DNA of 64,000 nt from CAXTEJ01 sp964243295 (GTDB lineage: Bacteria > Actinomycetota > Actinomycetes > Actinomycetales > Angustibacteraceae): positions 1 to 64,000 of the forward strand of contig CAXTEJ010000011.1 in NCBI GenBank assembly GCA_964243295.1, read 5' to 3'. The notes below the pieces were generated by a model, which worked only from the letters and a program-made list of their open reading frames with translations, had not been told where the DNA came from and searched no databases. The first letter of the stretch is position 1. Every line of letters begins with the position of its first letter. Made by a program: the position numbers and the translations under genes. Shown here piece by piece: positions 51,135 through 59,281 of this stretch.

Positions 51135-51991
51135 GAGTCCGCCAGCAGGCGCAGGTAGGTGTCCTCGAGCGTGGGGCGGGAGACGACCAGGCCGGGGGCC
51201 TCGCCGCCGAAGCGCGCCGCCAGCTGGGCGACCAGCGCGGTCGGCGTCGCGGTGAGCTCCTCGCGGACGCCGCCCGGTGCGTCGGGGTCCTGCCAGCGCA
51301 CCGTCGCTGGCGCGCTGGCGCGCCCGGCCAGGTCGGAGGGCGTTCCGGTGGCCACGATGCGCCCGCGAAAGATGACGGCGAGGGCGTCGGCGAGCACCTC
51401 CACCTCGTCGAGGTAATGGGTTGTCAGCACGATGGTGGTGCCGTCGGCGGCCAGGCGCTGGATCAGGCCCCAGAAGTCCCGGCGGGCCTGGGGGTCGAAG
51501 CCGGTGGTGGGCTCGTCGAGGAAGAGCAGCTCGGGGTCACCGACGATCCCCAGGGCCACGTCCAGGCGTCGTCGGCGACCGCCGGACAGGTTCCGGGCAC
51601 GGGTTCGGGCGTCGTCGCTGAGGCCGACCTGCTCGATCACTTGCTCGGGATGGCGCGGTGAGGGGTAGAAGCCGGCGAAGTGGCGCACGACCTCGCTGAC
51701 AGTGAGTTCGGACAGGTCCTGGGTGGTCTGGGCGACGATGCCCAGTCGCGCTCGCCAGTGCCGGGACGCCGTCGCTGGGTCGTGCCCCAGCACCTGCACC
51801 TCCCCGGCGGTGCGGGCGCGGTAGCCCTCCAGCACTTCCACGGTCGTGGACTTGCCTGCGCCGTTGGGGCCGAGCAGGGCGAAGACCTGCCCGCGTGGCA
51901 CGTCCAAGTCGATGCCATCGACCGCGCGGCGCTCCCCGTAGTGCTTGTGCAGACCGCGGACGCGGACCGCGGTGTCGGTGTCGATGCTCAT
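51131..51991 (-). CDS. ABC transporter ATPase, drug-export type
   Basis: ATPase of 286 residues: VRGLHKHYGERRAVDGIDLD, Walker A LLGPNGAGKSTTVEVLEGY, signature NLSGGRRRRLDVALGIVGDP (arginine-rich variant), Walker B LLFLDEPTTGFDPQARRDFW, and H-loop VLTTHYLDEVEVLA. The C-terminal domain includes a VEELTATPT-like stretch typical of DrrA-type proteins. First gene of the four-gene exporter and two-component operon. Confidence 0.94.
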   Translation of the reverse strand: MSIDTDTAVRVRGLHKHYGERRAVDGIDLDVPRGQVFALLGPNGAGKSTTVEVLEGYRARTAGEVQVLGHDPATASRHWRARLGIVAQTTQDLSELTVSEVVRHFAGFYPSPRHPEQVIEQVGLSDDARTRARNLSGGRRRRLDVALGIVGDPELLFLDEPTTGFDPQARRDFWGLIQRLAADGTTIVLTTHYLDEVEVLADALAVIFRGRIVATGTPSDLAGRASAPATVRWQDPDAPGGVREELTATPTALVAQLAARFGGEAPGLVVSRPTLEDTYLRLLADS

Positions 51992-52563
51992 GACACGACT
52001 GTGGCCCCTACAGCGCCCTCGTGGACAGCACCGGACGGCTCATACAGTCCTCCACCGATCAGTGGAGGGCCGCCGCGGCGCGAGGTCGAGCTACCGCGTC
52101 GGCCGCGCCGAGCAAGGCGCGCCCCCGACGCCGTTCGCGGCGACCGCGGCCGCGCCGACCTAGGCTCCCGCGCACGCGCCCGCAAGGCCGAAAGCGCGCA
52201 CGTCGCGCACCGCGACGTCGCCCAGGTGATCCACCGCCTCCCCGGCGGCCGACGCCGCTCGTTCAGCAGGTCACGCACGCCTTCCCCACCTCGGCCGAGG
52301 AAGCGATGAAGGCTGGGTCCGCGCCCCGGGCTCGCGTAGTGCGCTACGCCGTCTTGGTCCAACGCGCTCTGGACCGCGGCGAGCTGCCGGCGTCGTGCGA
52401 CGTCGACCTCGCGCTCGACCTCCTCATCAGCCCGCTGTACTGGCGGCTGCTCGTCCGACGGGCCGCGCTGGGGCAGGAAGCGACGGTCCGCCTCGTCAAG
52501 GCGCTGGTCGCCGCCGTCGCAGCCACCGCACTCGACCACGGACAATGCCCGGAGCGCGACTGA
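51992..52563 (+). pseudogene. TetR C-terminal domain remnant
   Basis: From about 52320 the frame ending at 52563 encodes RALDRGELPASCDVDLALDL then LISPLYWRLLVRRA, which is the typical ligand-domain end of TetR regulators (TetR_C_11 type). No TetR helix-turn-helix is readable upstream: 51992-52320 is open but low-complexity and Arg-rich. The DNA-binding half has thus been lost or scrambled. It would have been divergent from the ABC ATPase, the usual place for its regulator. Confidence 0.65.
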
Positions 52564-52632
52564 CCAACCCCTCGACAACGCCTGGCAAGCGGCACCCCTC
52601 GTCGCTCACATACTGCTGGGACACCCCACCTT

Positions 52633-52660
52633 CACCGTCAACGTAACCATGTTGACGGTG
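52633..52660. repeat. Inverted repeat between the remnants
   Basis: CACCGTCAAC (52633-52642) and GTTGACGGTG (52651-52660) form a perfect 10-bp inverted repeat with an 8-base loop. It is flanked by the TetR remnant and the recombinase pseudogene. It could be a terminator, a resolution site or the end of a lost element. Confidence 0.6.
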
Positions 52661-52716
52661 GCTGGACCGGCGTGGCGACACCCCTGACCGTGTCCGCTTT
52701 CGCTCCGTTCGCAGGC

Positions 52717-53140
52717 ATGGCAACCCTGTTGCGGTGCGCGCGGGGTGTCGACGACGCTGCAGGACCCGGCTCTGCAGGTCGACGCGCTCGAGGCGGCTGG
52801 GTGCGACGCGGTCTACACCGACTACGCATCTGGGGCGAAGGCGGACCGACCGGAACGAGGGAAGGTGCCAGAGACGCTGCGGCCGGGGACACCTTGGTGG
52901 TGTGGCAGCTTGACCGGTTGGGCCGGTCGGTGCGTGACCTGATCACCACGGTCACCGACCTGAACAGCGCGGGCATCGCGTTCCAGTCGCTGACAGAGGG
53001 CATTGACACCACCTCAACGGGGCGTTTCATGCTGCCGATCCTGCCGGGGCTGGCGGAGATGGAGCGCGAGCTGGTGCGTGAACGCCATCGGCTGCCCGGT
53101 GCTGTCGCGTCCGGGGAAAGCAGCCACGCTCACCGCCGGG
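52717..53140 (+). pseudogene. Serine recombinase (resolvase/invertase), multiply frameshifted
   Basis: Frame one begins MATLLRCARG; an extra G near 52742 moves to VSTTLQDPALQVDALEAAGC and DAVYTDYASGAKADRPE; a lost G near 52890 returns to DTLVVWQLDRLGRSVRDLIT, GIAFQSLTEGIDTTSTGRFM and LAEMERELVRER. A third shift near 53100 then gives GKAATLTAG, matching the start of the C-terminal helix-turn-helix. These are the standard blocks of Tn3-type resolvases and DNA invertases. The catalytic Ser of the usual YARVSTT is retained in VSTT. Not functional. Confidence 0.9.
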
Positions 53141-53241
53141 TGGCGGGTGAGCGGGCAACGAGGGAACCTGCCCAGCGGCGCTCGACGGCTTGCCCGAGGA
53201 CCTTCAGGCCGGTGCCGCCGGTGCCGCCCATCACCAGGACT

Positions 53242-54330
53242 TCACGCCGCCACCGCTTCGTCGTCGTGGCCGGCGCGAATGTGGCGGCCACGACGCTGCC
53301 GTGCTGTGACGGCCGCGAACACCAGCGTTGCACCGACCACCCAGGCGGTCAGGACGAGGACTCCGCTCAGCAGCCCGTCGTCGTCGAAGTAGGCCGCGCC
53401 GCGTAGGGCCCGCACTGCCACCCCGACCGGCAGCACCGACGACAGCGGCTCCAGCCAGCTCGCCAGGTACTGCGCCGGCAGGATGCCGGTGCTGGTGGCG
53501 TTGCCGAACACGAGCAGCACGACGGCGGCGACGAGGGTGCCTGCCGGGCCGAAGACCCGCAGCAGCGCTGTGGTGGTGGCGCCGACGGCGAGAGCGAGCA
53601 GGGCGACGACACCGGCGGTGGTCGTGAACGGCGCCGGTAGGGACCCGAACACCGGCTCGACCAGCCAGGCGACGACCACGCCGACGACGACCGCGAAGAT
53701 GACGGCGCTGGCCGCGCGCCACCGCAGCGCCAAATCCGGCCCGAGTTGCATGCTGGTCAGGCCGAACAGGAACCCCGCGAGCACGACGCCGAAGGCGCCG
53801 TAGAAGACCGACAGTCCGCGCGAGTCGCCGCTGCTCAACGGCATCACGTCCGTGGTCCGCACAGGCGTCCCCGTGGCCTGCGTGGCGGCGCCGAACACAC
53901 CCTGCAGCGTCTGGCTGACCGAGGGGCCGTTAGCGCCGGCGACCAGCAGCTCCGTAGCCGTCGGTGAGGCCACGAACGCGCCGAGGACGGTGCGCTCGCG
54001 CACGGCCGCCTCCGCCGAGTCGCGGTCGGCGTAGGCACGCACCTCCAACGGGCCGTCATCCGATCCGGCCTGGGACTGCAGCATCGACAGCACCGCCGCG
54101 GGGGCCACGACCGCCACCGGCAAGCCACGCGCTTTCGGGTCGTGGAAGGCGGCGAGGAAGATCACGACGAACAAGCTGCCGATCAGCAGGCCCACCATCG
54201 GTGGGACCAGCGCAGCCCGGATGGTGGCAGCGCGTGGCGCTGCGCTCACGGGGGGGTCGCATTCGCGCTCGGCCCTGAGGGGACGGCGCTCGGACGGTGG
54301 CTGCGGTACTGTCTCTGGTGTGAAGCTCAT
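53242..54330 (-). CDS. ABC-2/YhgE-like membrane protein
   Basis: Membrane protein of 362 residues from ATG 54330. One helix is near residues 40-60 (PPMVGLLIGSLFVVIFLAAF), then an extracellular domain (about 65-180), then five or six helices (about 185-345), the layout of DUF3533/YhgE/Pip-like and ABC-2 permeases. No ATPase gene is adjacent. It is divergent from a MarR gene with only about 17 bases between starts, so the MarR likely regulates it. The tail is His/Arg-rich. Confidence 0.8.
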   Translation of the reverse strand: MSFTPETVPQPPSERRPLRAERECDPPVSAAPRAATIRAALVPPMVGLLIGSLFVVIFLAAFHDPKARGLPVAVVAPAAVLSMLQSQAGSDDGPLEVRAYADRDSAEAAVRERTVLGAFVASPTATELLVAGANGPSVSQTLQGVFGAATQATGTPVRTTDVMPLSSGDSRGLSVFYGAFGVVLAGFLFGLTSMQLGPDLALRWRAASAVIFAVVVGVVVAWLVEPVFGSLPAPFTTTAGVVALLALAVGATTTALLRVFGPAGTLVAAVVLLVFGNATSTGILPAQYLASWLEPLSSVLPVGVAVRALRGAAYFDDDGLLSGVLVLTAWVVGATLVFAAVTARQRRGRHIRAGHDDEAVAA

Positions 54331-54341
54331 ATCTGTGAATG

Positions 54342-54357
54342 TATCAGATGCCTGATA
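54342..54357. promoter_or_regulatory. Candidate MarR operator between divergent genes
   Basis: TATCAG-ATGC-CTGATA, a perfect 6-bp inverted repeat, overlapping the ATG (54348) of the MarR gene and 12 bases from the divergent start. Nearby ATCTGTGAATGTATCAGAT adds an overlapping near-palindrome. MarR proteins bind such 16-20 bp palindromes at their own promoters. Confidence 0.55.
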
Positions 54358-54827
54358 ACAGCGGGCTGGCCGATCCGGCGGACCGGGTGGGGTACTTGCT
54401 CTGGCAGACCGCACATCTGGTCAGTCGCCGGATGACGGTGGCGCTGGAGCCCTTCGCCGTGACCCCGGCCCAGTTCAGTGCGCTCGTTCACATCGGCCGC
54501 GAGCCGGGCGTGTCCGCAGCCGAGCTGGCCCGCCGCATCAACCTGACTCCGCAGTCCACCCAGACCGCACTGCGCCAGCTGCTAGAGCGGGAGTGGGTGC
54601 AGCGGCGCCCGCACCCGGTGCACCGGCGGGTCCTGGGCAACTTCCTGACCGTCGAAGGTCGGGCGGGCACCGAACGGGCCAGCGCCGCAGTCACCCAGGC
54701 CGACGCAGAGCTCGTCGTAGACCTCACTGGTGAGGAGGCCGCCGTCCTGCGGGATCACCTCATTCGCGTACTGCTCGCCTTGAATCCCGCAGCTCTCGAC
54801 CGCAGCTCCCTCCGGTCCCGCGACTAA
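54348..54827 (+). CDS. MarR-family transcriptional regulator
   Basis: Winged-helix regulator of 159 residues (ATG 54348; ATG 54339 is also possible). The DNA-binding part is SAAELARRINLTPQSTQTAL then RQLLEREWVQRRPHPVHRRV, the wing with the conserved arginines. Divergent from the YhgE-like membrane protein. The start sits within a palindrome, consistent with autoregulation. Confidence 0.9.
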   Translation: MPDNSGLADPADRVGYLLWQTAHLVSRRMTVALEPFAVTPAQFSALVHIGREPGVSAAELARRINLTPQSTQTALRQLLEREWVQRRPHPVHRRVLGNFLTVEGRAGTERASAAVTQADAELVVDLTGEEAAVLRDHLIRVLLALNPAALDRSSLRSRD

Positions 54828-54941
54828 GCTGAGGCGCCCACTGGCGCCCGCGGCAGGTCTGGTCGAGGTGCGCGCGAGCAGTTCGACGCGCCCGGGCAGC
54901 GCCTCGGCGCCTGACACCCCGACCCACGCTCGCCGCGGAGT

Positions 54942-55457
54942 TCAACCCTCGTCGACTGACCGGTCGAGGCGGAGCCCCCGCCGGAGGATGTCGTGGAGCG
55001 AGGCGAGCTCCGCAGCGTCAAGCCCGTCGAGGGCCTCGGCCACGGACCGGTCACCGAGGGCGTCCGCGGCCGACAACGCCCGAAGGCCGGCTGCGGTCGG
55101 GTCAACGCGAGACCGCCGTCGGTCGGCGGGGTCGCGCTGACGCTTGACGAAGCCCTTGCGCTCTAGCTTGTCGACGGCGGCGACCACGACCGTCGGCGCC
55201 TTGTGCATCAACCGGGCAATGTCGTTCTGCGTGCCGGGCCCATCGGCATCCAGTATCGCAAGCACGGTGTAGTCATGGCCGTCGAGCCCGATCTCCGCGA
55301 GCGGTTGCTCGGCTTGGCGTCCGAGGTGGTCGGCGAGGGCGACGAGCAAGAAGCCCAATCGGCCGGCGGCGGCGTCAGGGACGTCACGAGGCTGCCGGTC
55401 GGCGAGCGGCACGTCGCTACGGCGGCCGACAGCGGCGGGTCGAGGGGCACCAGGCAT
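54942..55457 (-). CDS. MarR-family transcriptional regulator
   Basis: Regulator of about 171 residues from ATG 55457. The winged helix is TQNDIARLMHKAPTVVVAAV followed by DKLERKGFVKRQRDPADRRR with the arginine-rich wing (DPADRRRSR). Divergent from the MFS exporter at 55595, which it probably represses. GTTAGGCTTCCGTAAC in between is a possible operator. Confidence 0.92.
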   Translation of the reverse strand: MPGAPRPAAVGRRSDVPLADRQPRDVPDAAAGRLGFLLVALADHLGRQAEQPLAEIGLDGHDYTVLAILDADGPGTQNDIARLMHKAPTVVVAAVDKLERKGFVKRQRDPADRRRSRVDPTAAGLRALSAADALGDRSVAEALDGLDAAELASLHDILRRGLRLDRSVDEG

Positions 55458-55468
55458 AGCAGCGATGA

Positions 55469-55532
55469 TAGCTCGGCTAGACGGTGCGGCACATGAACCG
55501 TTAGGCTTCCGTAACATCCACCAGCCGAGCTA
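55469..55532. promoter_or_regulatory. Divergent promoter region with two inverted repeats
   Basis: TAGCTCGGCT (55469-55478) and AGCCGAGCTA (55523-55532) form a perfect 10-bp inverted repeat 44 bases apart. Inside it, GTTAGGCTTCCGTAAC (55500-55515) has GTTA/TAAC arms, a MarR-like operator. The outer repeat could be two half-sites on the same helix face or a large cruciform. Confidence 0.5.
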
Positions 55533-55594
55533 CGTGCTGACCGCGCATCGCGGCCCGCCCTCGTGCTCGAGCAGACGCAGTCGTCGGGAGCCTC

Positions 55595-57082
55595 ATGACC
55601 ACCACCGCCACCACCACCGCCGTCCAGAGCCAGAACCCGCACCATCGGCACCGGTGGCTCATTCTCGCCGTGGTCGGGATCGCCCAGCTCATGGTCATCC
55701 TCGACTCGACCATCGTGAACATCGCGCTTCCCAGCGCCCAGGGCGCGCTGCAGTTCAACGACGGGGACCGCCAGTGGGTGGTCAGCGCCTACGCGCTCGC
55801 CTTCGGCTCTCTGCTGCTGGTCGGCGGTCGCATCTCGGACATCTTCGGCCGTAAGTGGGTCTTCGTCGGAGGTCTGCTCGGCTTCGCCGTCGCGTCGGCC
55901 ATCGGTGGCGCGGCCCAGAACTTCGAAGTGCTCATCGCCGCGCGGGCCCTCCAGGGCGCGTTCGGGGCCTTGCTCGCGCCCGCCGCCCTGTCGATCTTGA
56001 CCACCACCTTCACCGACGGGGTCGAGCGCAACCGCGCCTTCGGGATCTTCGGCGCCGTCTCCGGATCGGGCGCTGCGATCGGGCTGCTGCTCGGCGGGAT
56101 CCTCACCGAGTACCTGACCTGGCGCTGGTGCCTGTACGTCAACCTCGCCTTCGCCGCGGTGGCGATCGCCGGAGCCCTGCCGCTGCTGGCCAACCAGCGC
56201 CCCGACCAGCGCCCGCGCATCGACGTCGCGGGCACCGCAACCTCCACCGGAGGGCTCTTCGCCTTGGTCTACGCCTTCTCGCAGGCAGAGTCGAGCGGCT
56301 GGAGCTCGACGCTCGTGCTCGGCCTGATCGCCGTCGGGTTGGTCCTTCTGGTGTCCTTCGTGCTCATCGAGCGCCGGAGCGCGCACCCGCTGCTCCCGCT
56401 GCACGTCGTCCTGGACCGCAACCGAGGCGGCGCCTACCTGGCCATCGGCCTGGCCAGCGCCGCCATCTTCGGGGTCAACCTCTTCCTGATCTTCTTCCTT
56501 CAGCAGACCCTCGGCCTCAGCCCGGTGGAGTGCGGCTTGGCGTTCCTGCCGCTGTCGGCGGTCATCGTCGTCGTGGCGGCCACCGCCCAGACGCAGGGCG
56601 TGCCCCGCGTCGGCGGCAAGCCGCTGCTCGTAGCCGGGATGGCGTTGGGGGCCGTCGCCCTCGCCCTGTTGGCGCAGCTCACCGTCGGGTCGTCGTACGC
56701 CGCCCACGTGCTGCCGGCGCTGCTCGTGCTCGGCGTCGGCTTCGGGCTGGTCATCGCACCCGCGCTGGCTCTCGCCACGCTCGGCGTCGAGGACTCCGAC
56801 ACCGGCGTGGCCTCAGCCATGGTCAACATCGGCCAGCAGCTAGGCGGGTCCATCGGCATCGCCCTGCTAACGACGTTCTTCTCCAGCGCCGTCAGCGACT
56901 ACATCATCAGCAACGGCAGCGCACCCGAGGTCGCGCAGGCCGCTGCGGTCCACGGCTACACGACGGTCTTCTGGTGGGGAGCGGGCATCTTCACTGCCGG
57001 CGCGGTGATCCTGACCATCGTCATGCGCCGCGGCGTCCCGACCCAACAGGAGCTTTCGGCCGCCGCCGTGCCGGCCGGATGA
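55595..57082 (+). CDS. DHA2 MFS drug exporter
   Basis: Fourteen-helix exporter of 495 residues. Motif D1 is VILDSTIVNIALPSAQGAL, motif A GGRISDIFGRKWVF, motif B ARALQGAFGALLAPAALSIL, motif C FGAVSGSGAAIGLLLGGILTE. The Asp in the first helix (ILDSTIVNIALP) is the conserved acidic residue. Controlled presumably by the divergent MarR. Differs from the MFS gene at 30016, so the window holds two unrelated DHA2 pumps. Confidence 0.94.
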   Translation: MTTTATTTAVQSQNPHHRHRWLILAVVGIAQLMVILDSTIVNIALPSAQGALQFNDGDRQWVVSAYALAFGSLLLVGGRISDIFGRKWVFVGGLLGFAVASAIGGAAQNFEVLIAARALQGAFGALLAPAALSILTTTFTDGVERNRAFGIFGAVSGSGAAIGLLLGGILTEYLTWRWCLYVNLAFAAVAIAGALPLLANQRPDQRPRIDVAGTATSTGGLFALVYAFSQAESSGWSSTLVLGLIAVGLVLLVSFVLIERRSAHPLLPLHVVLDRNRGGAYLAIGLASAAIFGVNLFLIFFLQQTLGLSPVECGLAFLPLSAVIVVVAATAQTQGVPRVGGKPLLVAGMALGAVALALLAQLTVGSSYAAHVLPALLVLGVGFGLVIAPALALATLGVEDSDTGVASAMVNIGQQLGGSIGIALLTTFFSSAVSDYIISNGSAPEVAQAAAVHGYTTVFWWGAGIFTAGAVILTIVMRRGVPTQQELSAAAVPAG

Positions 57083-57447
57083 GCGCCAGGCCGGCACAGC
57101 GACAGTCCGCATCGGCAAGGCGAGTAGGACCACGGCGGTAGTACCAGGTCGCCCAGCTCCCGCTTCACACCGACGATGTCCGTCGCTCAAGGTGCGGCCA
57201 ACTCCCTCTAACACGGTGGAGCCAGTGACCTTGACGAAGCCACTGCGACGATGACGTGCAGCACTGCTCATACGCACCTCCTTGTCGTGTTCAGCGGCCA
57301 CACCCCTCGCCGCTGCCCGTCCCCAAGGAACCGGACCGGCGTCCCCGCGAGACCACCGGGCGTTACAGCGGCGGCCGTGAGGTGCCACGAGGCGGTCGGG
57401 GTTAGCCTCGACGGACGCCTGCCCGTCAGCCGACCCCCGGAGCACCG
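57083..57447 (-). pseudogene. Small broken gene with a strong ribosome site
   Basis: On the minus strand, AAGGAGG lies five bases before ATG 57271, the best Shine-Dalgarno site in the area. The frame starts MSSAARHRRSGFVKVTGSTV then LEGVGRTLSDG and then becomes Arg-rich shadow of the MFS gene on the other strand. A second frame gives VKRELGDLVLPPW just downstream, so a frameshift is likely near 57170. Parent family not recognised. The remainder of this stretch shows nothing else, except the GtrA promoter at its right end. Confidence 0.45.
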
Positions 57448-57993
57448 ATGACCACACCCGCCGCCTCGCTCGTGGACCGCGTGCGCGGGGCCGTGGACGT
57501 GCTGGCGCGCGAGGTCATCAAGTTCGGGGCCGTCGGCGCCCTCGCGTTCGTCGTCGACCTCGGCATCTTCAACGTGCTGCGCTTCGGCCTCGGTGACGGC
57601 GGCCCGCTCGAGCACAAGCCGCTGACGGCCAAGGTCGTGTCGGTCGTCGTCGCCACCACGGTCGCGTGGCTGGGCAACCGCTTCTGGACCTTCCGGCACC
57701 GTCGGCGCGCGTCGGCCCGCCGCGAGGCCGTCCTGTTCTTCGTGTTCAACGGCGCCGGTCTCGCCATCGCGCTCGGCTGCCTCGGGTTCAGCCACTACGT
57801 GCTGCAACTGCGGTCGGCGCTCGCCGACAACGTCTCCGCCAACGGCGTGGGCCTGGTGCTGGGCACCCTGTTCCGGTTCTGGGCCTACCGCCGGTTCGTC
57901 TTCAACGCCGAGCTCGCCGACACCGACCTCGACCCCGCTGTGGGGGTCCACGACGACGCGGCCGTCCGCGCCGACGTCCCTCACCTCGGGTAG
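57448..57993 (+). CDS. GtrA-like membrane protein
   Basis: GtrA-family protein of 181 residues with four helices (about 25-45, 62-82, 92-115 and 122-145). Motifs are REVIKFGAVGALAFVVDLGI at the start and TTVAWLGNRFWTFRHRRRAS, the family's characteristic NRxWTF. GtrA proteins help flip or transfer lipid-linked sugars across the membrane. It overlaps the converging kinase gene by 13 bases. It could serve the glycan pathway, but that operon is far away. Confidence 0.9.
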   Translation: MTTPAASLVDRVRGAVDVLAREVIKFGAVGALAFVVDLGIFNVLRFGLGDGGPLEHKPLTAKVVSVVVATTVAWLGNRFWTFRHRRRASARREAVLFFVFNGAGLAIALGCLGFSHYVLQLRSALADNVSANGVGLVLGTLFRFWAYRRFVFNAELADTDLDPAVGVHDDAAVRADVPHLG

Positions 57994-59234
57994 CCGAGCG
58001 GGGCCTCCTCGGCCGCCGGCAGGAACAGCGCGAAGACCGGTGGCCGGTTGCGCACCAGCTCGAGACGGCCGCCGCCGGCCTCGGCGAGGTCACGGGCCAG
58101 CGCCAGACCGAGGCCGGTGCTCCCCCGGCCGCTCACCGAGCGCTCGAAGACACGGTGGCCGAGCTCGGCGGGCACGCCCTCGCCCTCGTCCGTGACCTCC
58201 AGCACGACAGAGCGGCCGGTGCGGCGCAGGCGCACGGTGGTGTCGCCGTCCCCGTGCGCGAGGCTGTTCTCCAGCAGCGTCGCCACGACCTGGCCGACCG
58301 TGCCCGGCGCCGCGAGCACCTGCACAGCGTCGTGCTCGGCGATGACCAGCCGCCGGCGGGCGCTGCGGAACGCCGGCCGCCACTCCTGCAGCTGCTGGGC
58401 GAGGACGGCGTCGACGTCGACGGGCGACAGCGACCGCCGATGGGTGCTGCGCGCCCGCGCCAGCAGGTCGTCGACCACCTGCGTCAGCCGGTCGACCTGG
58501 TCCTGGGCGACCCGCGCCTCGTCGTGCACCGCCGCAAGGTCAGCGCTGGTGGTGAGCTCCTCGAGGCGCATCGACAGGGCCGTGAGCGGTGTGCGCAGCT
58601 GGTGGGAGGCGTCGGTCGCGAACTCGCGCTCGGCGGCGAGCGTGGCCGCCATCGACTCGGCGCTGCGGCGCAGCCCCTCGGCGACGCGGTCGAGCTCGGC
58701 GACGCCGGTGGCGATCGGCCGCAGCCGGGACTGCCCGAGCCCGACCCGGTCGGCGTTCTCGGCCAGCGCCCCGAGCAGCGCTGCGACCCGCCGCGCCTGG
58801 CGCAGCGCGAGCGCCGCGGCCAGGGCGAACGCCACGACGGCGAAGCCGAGCACCACCGCCACCAGCTCGAGCAGGTCCTGGCGCACCGCCGACCGCGGCA
58901 GGCTGACCTCGACGCTGACCGTGCCGGCGCGTGCCATGGCGCGCAGGCTGTCGGGCGAGCGCCGCGCACCCACCACCACGGGCGCCCGGCCGGCCTGGGT
59001 GATCTCGGCGTGCATCAGGTCACCCTGCGGGCCGGTGCCGAGGATGGCGGCGACCTGCGACAGGTCGACCGGCACGCCCTCGGTGCGCCGGCCCTGGACG
59101 ACGACAGCGAGCGCCTCGGCTCGCTCGGCGAGGTCGCCGGTGGCCTGCTGCCGCACGATGAACGACCCCACGACCAGCACGGGGACGCCGACCAGCAGCA
59201 CGGCCACCGCCACCACGACGAGCGACCCGCGCAC
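57981..59234 (-). CDS. Sensor histidine kinase (HisKA/OmpR type)
   Basis: Kinase of 417 residues from GTG 59234; the frame continues upstream to 59282 without ATG/GTG (TSLRAQLVRGSL looks native), so a CTG start is possible. Two helices at about 5-30 and 120-150 flank an extracytoplasmic domain. HAMP follows, then HisKA with FATDASHQLRTPLTALSMRL (His211), then HATPase: LLENSLAHGDGDTTVRL and GRGSTGLGLALARDLAEAGG. Paired with the OmpR regulator upstream. Confidence 0.93.
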   Translation of the reverse strand: MRGSLVVVAVAVLLVGVPVLVVGSFIVRQQATGDLAERAEALAVVVQGRRTEGVPVDLSQVAAILGTGPQGDLMHAEITQAGRAPVVVGARRSPDSLRAMARAGTVSVEVSLPRSAVRQDLLELVAVVLGFAVVAFALAAALALRQARRVAALLGALAENADRVGLGQSRLRPIATGVAELDRVAEGLRRSAESMAATLAAEREFATDASHQLRTPLTALSMRLEELTTSADLAAVHDEARVAQDQVDRLTQVVDDLLARARSTHRRSLSPVDVDAVLAQQLQEWRPAFRSARRRLVIAEHDAVQVLAAPGTVGQVVATLLENSLAHGDGDTTVRLRRTGRSVVLEVTDEGEGVPAELGHRVFERSVSGRGSTGLGLALARDLAEAGGGRLELVRNRPPVFALFLPAAEEAPLGYPR

Positions 59235-59281
59235 GAGCTGCGCCCGCAGCGAGGTGCTGCGGGTCGGGGCTGCCGGAGAGC

